The position numbers and the translations under genes are program-made. A stretch of DNA of 64,000 bases from Fodinibius salicampi (lineage in GTDB: Bacteria > Bacteroidota > Rhodothermia > Balneolales > Balneolaceae), in the NCBI RefSeq assembly GCF_039545095.1, contig NZ_BAABRS010000001.1, positions 434,001-498,000 of the forward strand, in the 5' to 3' direction. Below are positions 46,753-56,193 of the stretch, piece by piece (position 1 is the stretch's first letter; every line of letters starts with the position of its first letter). The notes beneath the pieces were generated by a model, which was given only the letters and a program-made list of their open reading frames with translations, was not told the origin of the DNA and searched no databases.

Positions 46753-47682
46753 TCAGCTAATAGCTTTTCGAATCCTGTTTTCAAGGGCAGGAATCAACGG
46801 ATGATCTTGTGATTGGGTAAACCGTTCAATGGCTATCGCTTTATACCCTTCATAATCAGCTTGGCGGAAACGGTCATAAAGTTCACGGGCAAATTTTTTA
46901 AAGTCTCCATCATATTCTATGATATTGTTACTTTTTTTATTGGCATTATGGCTGTGGAGCAGATAAAGTATATCCGGATTATTTAACTGACCTTCCTTAT
47001 TCAACCATTTTACCTTTGCATCCGGAGAATAATGAGAATATTTAGTACCCGGACTTTTAGGGGTTTCCTCAGATTGGTTTCCTTTATTACGATGAATCTT
47101 TTTACCTATCGTATCCTCAATTTCTTGAATAGTGACCGCTCCCGGACGATAAATGAGGTAGGGCTCTTTTGAAACGTCAAGGACCGTTGATTCTAATCCA
47201 ATGGCTGTTTCGCCGGCATCAATTACCGGGAAGTCTTCCCCAAAGTCCTCCCGTACGTGTTGGGGTTTCGTGGGGCTGGGCTTCCCGGAAGAGTTGGCGC
47301 TGGGAGCTACCAGAGCCCCTGTATTTGCGATAAGCTCTTGTGACAGAGGATGGCTGGGCCAGCGGATGGCTACCGTATCAAGCCCGGCAGTTACCAGGTC
47401 TAGTACTTCAGATTTCTTTTTAAAGATGAGGGTTAGTGGACCCGGCCAAAATTTTTGAATAAGTTTTTGGGCGTCTTCCGAAACGTCATCGGTAAATTCA
47501 TGAACCATAGATGTACTCGCTACATGAACAATCAATGGATTATCGGAAGGACGTCCTTTCTGAGTAAATACCTTTTGAACGGCACTCGGATTCCATGCAT
47601 CTGCCCCAAGACCATAAACTGTCTCAGTGGGAAAGGCAATGAGTTCTCCCTTTTTAATTAATTGTATATATCGATCAAGCAT
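46753..47682 (-). CDS. L-threonylcarbamoyladenylate synthase (Sua5/YwlC)
   Basis: 309 residues: an N-terminal YrdC domain (GELIAFPTETVYGLGADAW, KGRPSDNPLIVHV, WPGPLTLIFKK, ATRAP-equivalent LVAPSANSSGKPSPT) and a C-terminal Sua5 domain, a length typical of Sua5 and not the short YrdC/TsaC. It makes threonylcarbamoyl-AMP from threonine, bicarbonate and ATP for the t6A37 tRNA modification. The start overlaps the mfd stop by 8 bases. Confidence 0.93.
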   Translation of the reverse strand: MLDRYIQLIKKGELIAFPTETVYGLGADAWNPSAVQKVFTQKGRPSDNPLIVHVASTSMVHEFTDDVSEDAQKLIQKFWPGPLTLIFKKKSEVLDLVTAGLDTVAIRWPSHPLSQELIANTGALVAPSANSSGKPSPTKPQHVREDFGEDFPVIDAGETAIGLESTVLDVSKEPYLIYRPGAVTIQEIEDTIGKKIHRNKGNQSEETPKSPGTKYSHYSPDAKVKWLNKEGQLNNPDILYLLHSHNANKKSNNIIEYDGDFKKFARELYDRFRQADYEGYKAIAIERFTQSQDHPLIPALENRIRKAIS

Positions 47683-50600
47683 AACTTACTTCTTTAGTGT
47701 ATGCAGATGATATTTCCTTTAGAAACTTTGCGGCTGCTTCCGGATCCGGAATTTCGTGAATGACAAACCGTACCTTGTCATCTTTTTGAACGACTTTGAA
47801 TTTATTCTCAGCCTCCTCTTGCAGTGTTTTTAGTAATTTTTGGAAGCGTTCTCCATAGAATTCTTCTCCAAGGTCCGAATCGTGCTTAGGACACTCCATC
47901 CACATCCGGTTGGACCGGATACGTACTTTCGTAATGAAAAGTCGTGAAGCAAAAAGCTTAATAACCGTTGCCGTAATGAGGTTCTGTGTAGCTTCGGGTA
48001 CGGGTCCAAAGCGATCTTTTATCTCTTCCTTCCAATCACGAATCTCTTCCAGCTGTTGAGCACTGGCCAGTTTCCTATAAAGATTAAGCCGTTCGACACT
48101 GTCAGATACATAATTACTTTCAAGCAGAGCCGGCAAATCAAATTCCACCTGAGTTTCGGGAAGCTCCAGGTCTACTTCAACATCACTGAAAACGTCGCTG
48201 AATTCTTGTTCTTTAAGTTCTCTAACTGCATCATTGAGAATTTTTTGATAGAGATCAAATCCTAAGTCGTTAATAAAACCACTCTGTTCGGCTCCAAGGA
48301 TATCTCCGGCACCGCGAATGTCCAGATCGCGCATGGCAATATTAAAACCGGAGCCCAGATCAGAAAACTCTTCTAGTGCCAACAGGCGTTTGCGAGCATC
48401 ATCAGTAAGGGTTTTGATCTCGGGAGTAATCAGGTAGCAAAATGCTTTGCGATGTGATCGTCCCACGCGTCCCCGCAACTGGTGAAGTTCTGCCAATCCG
48501 AAATGGTCGGCGCGGTTGATAATCATGGTATTGGCATTTGAAATATCTATACCGTTTTCTACAATATTTGTGGAAACGAGAACGTCAAACTTGTGCTCAT
48601 AAAAATCTTCAATAATCTTTTCGAGCTTATTGGAACTCATTTGTCCGTGAGCAAAGCGAACGCGAATATTTGGGACAAGCTGTCGTACCATATTCGCAGT
48701 TTCTTCAATATTTTTAACCCGATTATGGATGAAAAATACCTGTCCGCCGCGAGATACTTCCTGACTGATGGCATCTCGAAGGAGATCCTCATCAAAGCTG
48801 TGTATTTCGGTTTCAACCGGTTGGCGGTTAGGCGGTGGGGTGTTGATAATACTAAGATCACGGGCACCCATAAGAGAAAACTGAAGTGTTCTTGGAATGG
48901 GTGTAGCTGTCAGGGTGAGTACATCCACCGTCGCCCGGTATTCCTTAAGTTTTTCTTTAGTAGACACGCCAAAACGTTGTTCCTCATCTACAATAAGCAG
49001 GCCAAGGTCATCGAACTCCACATCTTTGGATGTCAGGCGATGAGTCCCAACGACAATATCAACCTTTCCCTCTTTTAATTTGTTGAGTGTCTTTTTCTGC
49101 TCCTTTCGGCTCCGGAAACGGGAGAGCACGTCAATAGAAACCGGAAATTCTTTCATTCTTTTTTTTAGGGTCTTGTAGTGCTGGTCGGCCAGGATGGTAG
49201 TAGGAACTAACATAGCTACTTGCTTGTGGTCCATGACCGCTTTAAAAGCGGCACGCACGGCTACTTCTGTCTTTCCAAAGCCTACATCACCACATATCAG
49301 TCGATCCATGGGCGTATCGGTTTCCATATCTGATTTTACAGCCTCGATGGCATCACGCTGGTCCGGTGTCTCTTCAAACTCAAAACGAGCCTCCATTTCC
49401 GTTTGCCAGGAGTTGTCATTCGAATAAGCATAAGCATCCTGTGCCTTTCGTTTGGCATAGAGCTTAATAAGATCTCTGGCAATATCTTTGACCTTCTTTT
49501 TGGTCTCAGCCTTTTTGCGTGCCCAGCGTCCCGAGCCCAGCTTATTGATGCGCGGCTGGGTACCTTCCTTTCCCGAATATTTCTGGATTTTATGGAGGCT
49601 TGAAACATTTACATACAGAAGGGAATCTTCTTTGTACTCGAGTACAACCGATTCCTGCTCTACACCGCGGACCTTAATATTTTTAAATCCTCTGAATTTT
49701 CCAATACCATAATCTACATGTACCACATAGTCCCCTATATTGAGATCCCGAAGCTCTTTTACTGAAATACTGCTGCTGACAGACTTGCGCCGGCGGACCT
49801 TGGGACGGTGGTAGCGGTTAAAAATCTGGTGATCGGTATAAACGGCCAGTCCTTGTTCTTGCAATAGGAATCCCTGGTGGAGCGTCTCTACCGAAAGGTG
49901 ATATCGAAAATCCTTCGATGGTTCACCCAGCAGTTCTTCAAAGCGGTCGCGTTGCCCCTCGTTATCACATAAAATATAGGTATCGTATCCCTGCTGGCTT
50001 AATTCCTGAATATCTTCCCGAAGCAGCTTAATGCTTCCGTTAAAATCGGGTTGTGGTCGGGCATCCAGCCGGAAAGACCAGTCCATTTGTTTATTACCGG
50101 AAAATCCACCCAGGCAAAGATGAGCGCACCCCTCAACAGACTGTTTAAATTGATTGGGATCTACAAAAAGTTCCTCTGGCGGTAATGTATTTTCGGTGGA
50201 TTCAATTTGTTCATACTCCTGTACAGCCTGTTCAAAATGCTCGTTGAATTCTGTCTGGATGAGTGACTGATTGATCATTAAGACGAGCGTATCATCCCCA
50301 AAATAGGAGAGGAGCCCCTTTTTTGTTCCTTCATCCAGGTTGGTTGCGTCCGGAACAAGACGGACCGTATCCAGAAAAGAGACAGAGCGTTGTGAGTCGG
50401 CATCGAATTCACGGATCGAGTCGACCTCATCACCAAAAAACTCCAGCCGAATGGGATATTCTCCTGAATAGGGGAAAACATCCATAATTCCACCCCGATG
50501 AGCAAATTCACCTGGCTGACTGACAAATCTTACCGGATCGTATTTTTGGTTGACCAGTGTTTCCTTAAGTTCATCAATATTGACTGAATCTCCATTTTGG

Positions 50601-51025
50601 ATAGTGATAGAAGCATCTGAGAAAACACTCGGTGATACAATTTTCTCAAACAAGGCGGGAACGGATGAAACCAGTACAGACCTTGAACTGTCCTGTATAT
50701 TTTCAAGTACTTCTGAGCGCTGAACAACTACCGAGCTATTGGTGATTTGCTGGTCATCATAGGGCTTATGTCCGGTGGGGGGAAAGTAGTTCGTGTTTGA
50801 TAGCTGAAGTGCATCCAAATCTCCCTTCATGAATTCAGCCGATTCAGTATCTGGATGGATGACGACAATCCGGTCATATTTTTCGGCTAAACGGGCAACT
50901 AACAGTGCCGGGGTTGATCCGACAAAATGATTGAGAGCCAAGGTATTACGCTTGCTGATATTTTTCTTTAGCTCTTGCCAGGGAATCTGGCCGGAAAACG
51001 TTTTAAGTACAGACTGTAACGCCAT
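47675..51025 (-). CDS. mfd: Transcription-repair coupling factor
   Basis: 1116 residues, usual length. N-terminal UvrB-homology region, an RNA polymerase-interaction domain (LRDLNIGDYVVHVDYGIGKFRG), a superfamily 2 helicase with GDVGFGKTEVAVRAAF, DEEQRFG, TATPIPRTLQ and ENGIDISNANT, and a C-terminal TRCF domain. It removes stalled RNA polymerase and recruits UvrA. Transcribed ahead of the Sua5 gene; the 153 bases upstream to the VWA gene hold no gene. Confidence 0.97.
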   Translation of the reverse strand: MALQSVLKTFSGQIPWQELKKNISKRNTLALNHFVGSTPALLVARLAEKYDRIVVIHPDTESAEFMKGDLDALQLSNTNYFPPTGHKPYDDQQITNSSVVVQRSEVLENIQDSSRSVLVSSVPALFEKIVSPSVFSDASITIQNGDSVNIDELKETLVNQKYDPVRFVSQPGEFAHRGGIMDVFPYSGEYPIRLEFFGDEVDSIREFDADSQRSVSFLDTVRLVPDATNLDEGTKKGLLSYFGDDTLVLMINQSLIQTEFNEHFEQAVQEYEQIESTENTLPPEELFVDPNQFKQSVEGCAHLCLGGFSGNKQMDWSFRLDARPQPDFNGSIKLLREDIQELSQQGYDTYILCDNEGQRDRFEELLGEPSKDFRYHLSVETLHQGFLLQEQGLAVYTDHQIFNRYHRPKVRRRKSVSSSISVKELRDLNIGDYVVHVDYGIGKFRGFKNIKVRGVEQESVVLEYKEDSLLYVNVSSLHKIQKYSGKEGTQPRINKLGSGRWARKKAETKKKVKDIARDLIKLYAKRKAQDAYAYSNDNSWQTEMEARFEFEETPDQRDAIEAVKSDMETDTPMDRLICGDVGFGKTEVAVRAAFKAVMDHKQVAMLVPTTILADQHYKTLKKRMKEFPVSIDVLSRFRSRKEQKKTLNKLKEGKVDIVVGTHRLTSKDVEFDDLGLLIVDEEQRFGVSTKEKLKEYRATVDVLTLTATPIPRTLQFSLMGARDLSIINTPPPNRQPVETEIHSFDEDLLRDAISQEVSRGGQVFFIHNRVKNIEETANMVRQLVPNIRVRFAHGQMSSNKLEKIIEDFYEHKFDVLVSTNIVENGIDISNANTMIINRADHFGLAELHQLRGRVGRSHRKAFCYLITPEIKTLTDDARKRLLALEEFSDLGSGFNIAMRDLDIRGAGDILGAEQSGFINDLGFDLYQKILNDAVRELKEQEFSDVFSDVEVDLELPETQVEFDLPALLESNYVSDSVERLNLYRKLASAQQLEEIRDWKEEIKDRFGPVPEATQNLITATVIKLFASRLFITKVRIRSNRMWMECPKHDSDLGEEFYGERFQKLLKTLQEEAENKFKVVQKDDKVRFVIHEIPDPEAAAKFLKEISSAYTKEVSYA

Positions 51026-51178
51026 GAAAACAGGTAAAAATGAAAATTTGTTTTCTCTAAATCACTAAACAAAGGTAAGGATTAAAACCGTTCTTTTTGA
51101 AGGATTTTTAAGTAATGGATTGGATACGAACAGCTTTGCTTCTTAACAGGTGAATGTCAAACAAACAAGAAGTTTAGG

Positions 51179-52171
51179 TTACTCCACAGCATTTCTGAAG
51201 ATAAGGCGATCAGAAACGATAGACAGTATAAACAGGAATACAGCTGGAAGCAGGAATCGGGGATAAAGATCCTGATAATCAGTATAAATAATTTCTTCTA
51301 TCTCGGTTTTTTCAAGCTCATTAATCTGGTCATAAATTTCCTGCAGGTTTTCGGTATCAGTGGCGCGAAAATAATTGCCGTCCGTCATATTGGCAATTTC
51401 AGTGAGCATCTCTTCATCAATGTTTACTTCCACATTTTGATAGCGATTGCCAAATATGGGATCCTGTACAGGATAGGGAGCTGTGCCCCGGGTTCCGGCT
51501 CCAATGGTATAAATCTTTATGTTGTGAGATAGAGCCAGTTCTGCTGCGGTAACGGGATCAATTTCTCCGGAATTATTTTGTCCGTCGGTTAATAGAATGA
51601 TAACCTTACTCTCGGCACGGCTTTCCTTGAGGCGGTTGACAGCGGTAGCAATGCCCATACCAATTGCTGTTCCATCTTCCACCACTCCCATTTCAACTTC
51701 ACCGAGTAACCGATTTAACAAATCGTAGTCCAGGGTGGGGGGGACCGCCGTGAAGCTTTGCCGGGCAAAAAGCACCAACCCTATGCGATCGGAAACACGC
51801 TGGTCAATGAAATCACTTGCTACATTTTTGGCTGCTTCCAGTCGATTGGGTTTCAGATCTTCCGCTTTCATTGAAGTAGATATATCAAGCGTAAGTACGA
51901 TATCTATCCCTTCGGCATTACGTTCCACCGTAGTATTTTGGTATTGGGGACGTGCCAGAGCACAGACGACCAGAATAAAAGCAATGCATTGAAATAACGG
52001 GGCAAGATAGATGCCGTAGTTTTTCCAACTTCCGGATAGCTCACTGAGGGTGGAAGTATTTGAAAAGGTAAGAGTAGGGTTACGGTTACCTAAATATTTC
52101 CAAAGCTGATAACCAATGACTGGTATCAGTAATAGAAGCAACCACAGCCATTGTGGATTAGCCCAACTCAT
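51179..52171 (-). CDS. VWA-domain membrane protein, BatA-like
   Basis: 330 residues. Two N-terminal membrane helices, a von Willebrand A domain with intact MIDAS (DISTSMKAEDLKP; the later GTAIG and LLTDGQNN), and a C-terminal helix ending LLPAVFLFILSIVSDRL. BatA-type proteins of the aerotolerance (Bat) operons sit in the membrane and bind metal through the MIDAS. It overlaps the BatD-like gene upstream by ATGA. Confidence 0.92.
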   Translation of the reverse strand: MSWANPQWLWLLLLLIPVIGYQLWKYLGNRNPTLTFSNTSTLSELSGSWKNYGIYLAPLFQCIAFILVVCALARPQYQNTTVERNAEGIDIVLTLDISTSMKAEDLKPNRLEAAKNVASDFIDQRVSDRIGLVLFARQSFTAVPPTLDYDLLNRLLGEVEMGVVEDGTAIGMGIATAVNRLKESRAESKVIILLTDGQNNSGEIDPVTAAELALSHNIKIYTIGAGTRGTAPYPVQDPIFGNRYQNVEVNIDEEMLTEIANMTDGNYFRATDTENLQEIYDQINELEKTEIEEIIYTDYQDLYPRFLLPAVFLFILSIVSDRLIFRNAVE

Positions 52172-53196
52172 GCTTCTACCTCTTGCTGATTTTGTCGTTC
52201 TTTATGTTCTTCTCGTTCAGCTTCGACTCGTGATTGATGCTCGCGACGCATATGTTCAACCCGGGGAGCGTCAATTTCTTTGGCACGTTCCAGGAAATTA
52301 TAACCTTTTTTCAGGGCGCGGCCCGCTTGCTCTTCGGTGGGAGTAAAATTAGCAAACTTGACCATATCAGCCTCCTGCAGTACGGCGCGGGTATCATCAA
52401 TGAGGGTATAGTCAATAGACCGGGATCGGAGTTTTTGAAGGATCTCGGTACTGGTCAATTCCAGAGCCCGGATCTGGTGCAGCTCCTCAAAATAACGGCG
52501 TATAGCATCTCCCAGTTCTGTATAGAATATTTGAAAGTCCTTGGTTGAAGATAAATCCATTTGTTCCAGCCTGTTTATATCTTTTTCCAACACTTTAAGA
52601 GGATTGATAAAAGGCTTCGGTTTAAATGGTTGAGGTTCTACTATTGTCTCTTCTTTCTCTTTTTTTGTTAAGTAGTAATACAGGAGAAAACCTACTATCA
52701 AAAGCAACAGAAAGCCTATAATATAAGGCCACCAGGCCGCAGCAAAATCGTAGATTGGTTTAAGAGGCCGAAGTGATTCATCTTCTTCTGCCAGAACACT
52801 GCTGAATTTTATGGGGACAGGGTTTGTATAGACCGTTGTTGTATCTTCCTCGTTTATCAAAAGGACCGGAAGAGGTGAGAGTATGGTATCGGAAGTTGCA
52901 AAAAATTGCAGATCGTAGGAGATGCTATCTTTAAAAGAAGATACCTGGAATCGGGACTGGGAGCGGATTTCGAAGTTAGATGAAAAATTGGCACTGTCGG
53001 GGAAAGTGATTCGATCGTAATCCTCGTCATAATTGACGGTAATAGAAAAGTTGAATCTATCTCCAACTTTTAAAGAATCAGCACTCGTGTACTCTTTAAC
53101 GGTTTGACCAGAGCTATTTAAGGTAATCCCCGTAAAAAGCCAAAGTAATAATATTCTTTTAAAAAGTTTTCCGTAACCCACCGAATTGATATGCAT
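52168..53196 (-). CDS. BatD-like membrane protein (oxygen-tolerance family)
   Basis: 342 residues. Signal peptide (to about residue 30), an immunoglobulin-like ectodomain, one membrane helix (WWPYIIGFLLLLIVGFLLYYYL, residues about 150-172) and a cytoplasmic helical C-terminus including GDAIRRYFEELHQIRALELTSTEILQKL, the pattern of BatD/DUF4381 proteins. The tail is unusually charged (HMRREHQSRVEAEREEH). Coupled to the VWA protein by a 4-base overlap. Confidence 0.82.
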   Translation of the reverse strand: MHINSVGYGKLFKRILLLWLFTGITLNSSGQTVKEYTSADSLKVGDRFNFSITVNYDEDYDRITFPDSANFSSNFEIRSQSRFQVSSFKDSISYDLQFFATSDTILSPLPVLLINEEDTTTVYTNPVPIKFSSVLAEEDESLRPLKPIYDFAAAWWPYIIGFLLLLIVGFLLYYYLTKKEKEETIVEPQPFKPKPFINPLKVLEKDINRLEQMDLSSTKDFQIFYTELGDAIRRYFEELHQIRALELTSTEILQKLRSRSIDYTLIDDTRAVLQEADMVKFANFTPTEEQAGRALKKGYNFLERAKEIDAPRVEHMRREHQSRVEAEREEHKERQNQQEVEA

Positions 53197-53352
53197 TAAT
53201 TGGTACTAAAAACAGAGATAATAACCTTTAAAAACAATCATTTATTGCATCGGCGCTCAAAATAGAAAAAATCTTTCCATTCGGAAAAACTTATTATGAT
53301 TTTAGGATTTGCTAAAAGTCATTTTTTGTGTGCATAAAATTATTAAAAATGG

Positions 53353-53360
53353 TATATTTG
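53353..53360 (+). promoter_or_regulatory. Candidate -7 promoter element before the M23 lipoprotein gene
   Basis: TATATTTG, a full match to TAnnTTTG, with TTTG at 53325-53328 (24-base spacer, somewhat long). It lies 39 bases before the ATG at 53399 and inside the longer reading frame that begins at 53309, supporting 53399 as the true start. Confidence 0.45.
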
Positions 53361-53398
53361 AGTGTTTTAAAATCAAAAAAATAAGAGTACAGCATTTT

Positions 53399-54733
53399 AT
53401 GATAAGGGCATTTTCTTTAGGGCTTCTCATGATAACCATTCTATGTTCTTGCTCGAAGGAACCGAAGAAGGCGAGCCCGGTAGAAGCTTCTTCAGTAATT
53501 CAACCAGAAGATACCGTTAAGGCTTTAGAATTGGAAGTTGATGAGTTTGGTTTACCTATTGCCAGTGTCGAAATCGAGGAGCATACGATAGAGCGAAATG
53601 AAAGTCTTTATGTCATTTTTGACAAGCTTGATTTTGATCCCCAAGAGATATATTCAATCAGCGAAAAGGCAAAAAAAATAATTGATTTCAAGAAAATTCG
53701 TCCGGGACAACGGTACCGCACTTATTTTAAAGAAGATAGCACCGAAGCACTTTCGCATTTGGTCTGGCAGCCTAATTCAATGGAATATGTGGTTTTTGAC
53801 TGGAAACAGGATTCGCTGAATATATATAAAGCCGCTCGCCCTCTTTATACCAAAACTGAAGTTACCTCTGGAGTTATCAATAACTCGTTATATCAAACTA
53901 TCAGTCACGCTGGGGGTAGTCAGCTTCTGGCCCATAAATTGTCTCAGGTTTTTGCCTGGCAAATTGATTTTTTTAGCATTCGTAAAGGAGATAGCTTTAA
54001 GACACTTTATGAAAAAAAGTATGTTGACGATGAATTTTATGGAACTGGAGATGTTTTAGCCGCTCAAATAGAGCATAGGGGGGAGCTATTCCGCGCTTAC
54101 TATTTTTCCGAAGATGGAGTAGAAGGCTATTACACAGAAGAGGGGGAAAGTGTGCAAAAAGCTCTGTTGAAAGCTCCTTTTGAGTATGACCATCGCATTA
54201 GTTCACCTTTTTCGAAGAACAGAATGCACCCTACTTTAAACAGGCGCCGCCCACATAACGGTGTTGATTATGCTGCACCCAGGGGTACTCCTGTACTTTC
54301 AACTGGTGATGGAACGGTAACAAGAGCCGGATACTATGGAGCCAGCGGTAATATGATTCGGGTAAAGCATAATAAAACATTCGAAACCTCTTATTTGCAT
54401 CTCAATGGATTTGCTAGCGGGGTACATGCCGGTGCCAGAGTAGAGCAGGGACAAGTTATAGGATATGTGGGAACGACCGGTCGCTCAACCGGACCGCACT
54501 TGCATTATGAAGTTAAAAGAAATAGCCGTGCCATTAATCCATTAACGATGGATTTACCTTCCTCAGAATCCATTCCTGATAGCTTAATGGATGACTTTAA
54601 GGTAGTTCGAAATGCCTTTGATCGTCAACTGAATCAAGTGCAGCAGGATACTGCTGAAACTGACCGTCCTGTAATTACTTTGAATGATACCTTCATTAGT
54701 AACGATGCATTCGACGTCGGAAGAACGCGATAA
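53399..54733 (+). CDS. M23-family metallopeptidase lipoprotein
   Basis: 444 residues from ATG 53399; the upstream ATG-less extension to 53309 is rejected because it contains the candidate promoter. Lipobox LCSC (Cys18). An OapA/LysM-like N-terminal part (NESLYVIFDKLDFDPQEIYSI) precedes a middle domain and an M23 peptidase domain with zinc ligands in HNGVDYA and GPHLHYE. Probably a peptidoglycan cross-link hydrolase or regulator at the outer membrane. It lies in opposite orientation between the BatD and DUF58 genes and overlaps the DUF58 gene tail to tail by 38 bases. Confidence 0.9.
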   Translation: MIRAFSLGLLMITILCSCSKEPKKASPVEASSVIQPEDTVKALELEVDEFGLPIASVEIEEHTIERNESLYVIFDKLDFDPQEIYSISEKAKKIIDFKKIRPGQRYRTYFKEDSTEALSHLVWQPNSMEYVVFDWKQDSLNIYKAARPLYTKTEVTSGVINNSLYQTISHAGGSQLLAHKLSQVFAWQIDFFSIRKGDSFKTLYEKKYVDDEFYGTGDVLAAQIEHRGELFRAYYFSEDGVEGYYTEEGESVQKALLKAPFEYDHRISSPFSKNRMHPTLNRRRPHNGVDYAAPRGTPVLSTGDGTVTRAGYYGASGNMIRVKHNKTFETSYLHLNGFASGVHAGARVEQGQVIGYVGTTGRSTGPHLHYEVKRNSRAINPLTMDLPSSESIPDSLMDDFKVVRNAFDRQLNQVQQDTAETDRPVITLNDTFISNDAFDVGRTR

Positions 54734-55571
54734 GGGGACGGATATAGGACGCATTTGTCTCAACCTCGATCATGTCGATTTTTCTGCGCAGGGATTGATT
54801 ACGCAATTCTTCTTTTTGTTGCCGCCGTTTTCTGCGATATTCATTACGAACTTTTTCACTAGAGGTATCTACTAAGATTTCTTCTCCCGTTTCAGCATCT
54901 TTTAAAGGAATAAGTCCGAGATTGGGAAGATCATCCTCCAGTTTATCATTGATAAATATATTTACCAGATCGTGTTTACGGTTTGTTATTTTCAGCTGGC
55001 GATCATACTGATTATCCTGAAAATCACTGGCTAGAATAATAATAGCCCGCCGGTTTAGCAGGCGATTAATGTAAGACAGGGCCTCACTAATATCCGTTCC
55101 ATTTCCCTCTGGTTCAGTTGTGAGGAGTTCTCGAATAAGACGAAGTACATGTAGCCGACCTTTTTTAGGGGGAATTACTTTTTCAATTTCATCTGTGAAA
55201 AGTACCAATCCAACCTTATCGCCATTCTTAATGGCGCTGAAAGCAAGAACTGCGCATATCTCTATGGCAAGTTCCATTTTACTCTGACCCCGACTTCCGA
55301 AAACACCACTTGGGGATATATCAACGCACAACATGAGGGTTTGCTCTCGTTCCTCTTCAAATTTTTTAATGAAAAGATCTCCCGTTCGGGCTGTTACATT
55401 CCAGTCAATCTGGCGAATATCATCACCATATATATACTCTCGAACCTCGGAAAATTCCATACCCCTTCCTTTAAAGGCCGATTGATATTCACCTCCGAAA
55501 ATACTGTTAACCATTCCTTTTGTCCGTATTTCAATTTTACGGACTTTTTGAAGTATTTCTTTTGAAATCAT
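54696..55571 (-). CDS. DUF58 family protein of a Bat/MoxR-type cluster
   Basis: 291 residues, soluble. The DUF58 signature is at GRGMEFSEVREYIYGDDIRQIDWNVTARTG, followed by a VWA-like part (LCVDISPSGVFG, a degenerate MIDAS, and GDKVGLVLFTDE). These proteins are normally encoded between a MoxR ATPase and Bat VWA genes; the MoxR gene is not present in the window. The end overlaps the convergent M23 gene by 38 bases. First visible gene of its transcript. Confidence 0.88.
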   Translation of the reverse strand: MISKEILQKVRKIEIRTKGMVNSIFGGEYQSAFKGRGMEFSEVREYIYGDDIRQIDWNVTARTGDLFIKKFEEEREQTLMLCVDISPSGVFGSRGQSKMELAIEICAVLAFSAIKNGDKVGLVLFTDEIEKVIPPKKGRLHVLRLIRELLTTEPEGNGTDISEALSYINRLLNRRAIIILASDFQDNQYDRQLKITNRKHDLVNIFINDKLEDDLPNLGLIPLKDAETGEEILVDTSSEKVRNEYRRKRRQQKEELRNQSLRRKIDMIEVETNASYIRPLIAFFRRRMHRY

Positions 55572-55751
55572 ATCGAAGTAAATTGTTTTATCTGAAGATC
55601 AAAGGATACAAGAAATCGGTCATTTTTAAAAGACAAACCTATTATAACAAGCAGGAAATGGTAATAATATCGTAATACATGGGTAACTTTAGGTTTAATA
55701 TAAAATGTTCTTTTTAAACAAAACTAATTGTTATGGTAAATAAATAGTTAA

Positions 55752-56012
55752 ATGATTATTGGCAGTAAGTTTAGCAGAAAATACCATCAGCTGTTAATAA
55801 AAATAGGAGAGCTTTCGCTGGGAAAAATAAATAAGGAAATATCCGTAAAGAATTTAAATTCAGACCTGGATATGGATAGAACAGAAATTAAAAATGCTTT
55901 GGAATATCTGGAAGAATTGGGATATATCCATATTAAAACCATAGGAGGTCCTTTATTGTATGGCCATATTACAATAACGGAATCAGGACTTCAAAAATAT
56001 CACAGCCTGTAA
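55752..56012 (+). CDS. Small winged-helix-like protein
   Basis: 86 residues. Helix-helix-turn-helix spacing followed by a beta wing: VKNLNSDLDMDRTEIKNALEYLEELGYIHIKTIGGPLLYGHITITESGLQKY resembles small winged-helix DNA-binding domains (DtxR/MarR/phenazine-type). No family is named. The gene is flanked by 180-base gaps on both sides with no recognisable features except an AT-rich stretch. Regulator of a neighbour (for example ald) is possible, not shown. Confidence 0.6.
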   Translation: MIIGSKFSRKYHQLLIKIGELSLGKINKEISVKNLNSDLDMDRTEIKNALEYLEELGYIHIKTIGGPLLYGHITITESGLQKYHSL

Positions 56013-56193
56013 CTATATGATATTTCGTTGGGTTTATATTTTGATGAGCATGACTAAAACTTTTCCAAAAAAATACCTACCTTTATCACAAAATTTTCTG
56101 GTTTATTAAGATAACCGTTTTTTAAAAATCAGCCTCTTCCTGAATTGGGAAGCAACTCATCAAAATGAAACTCTAAATTTAATATTCACATCC

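Noticed and set aside
53309-53398. 30-residue N-terminal extension of the M23 lipoprotein
   Set aside because: It contains a candidate promoter and would bury the lipobox.
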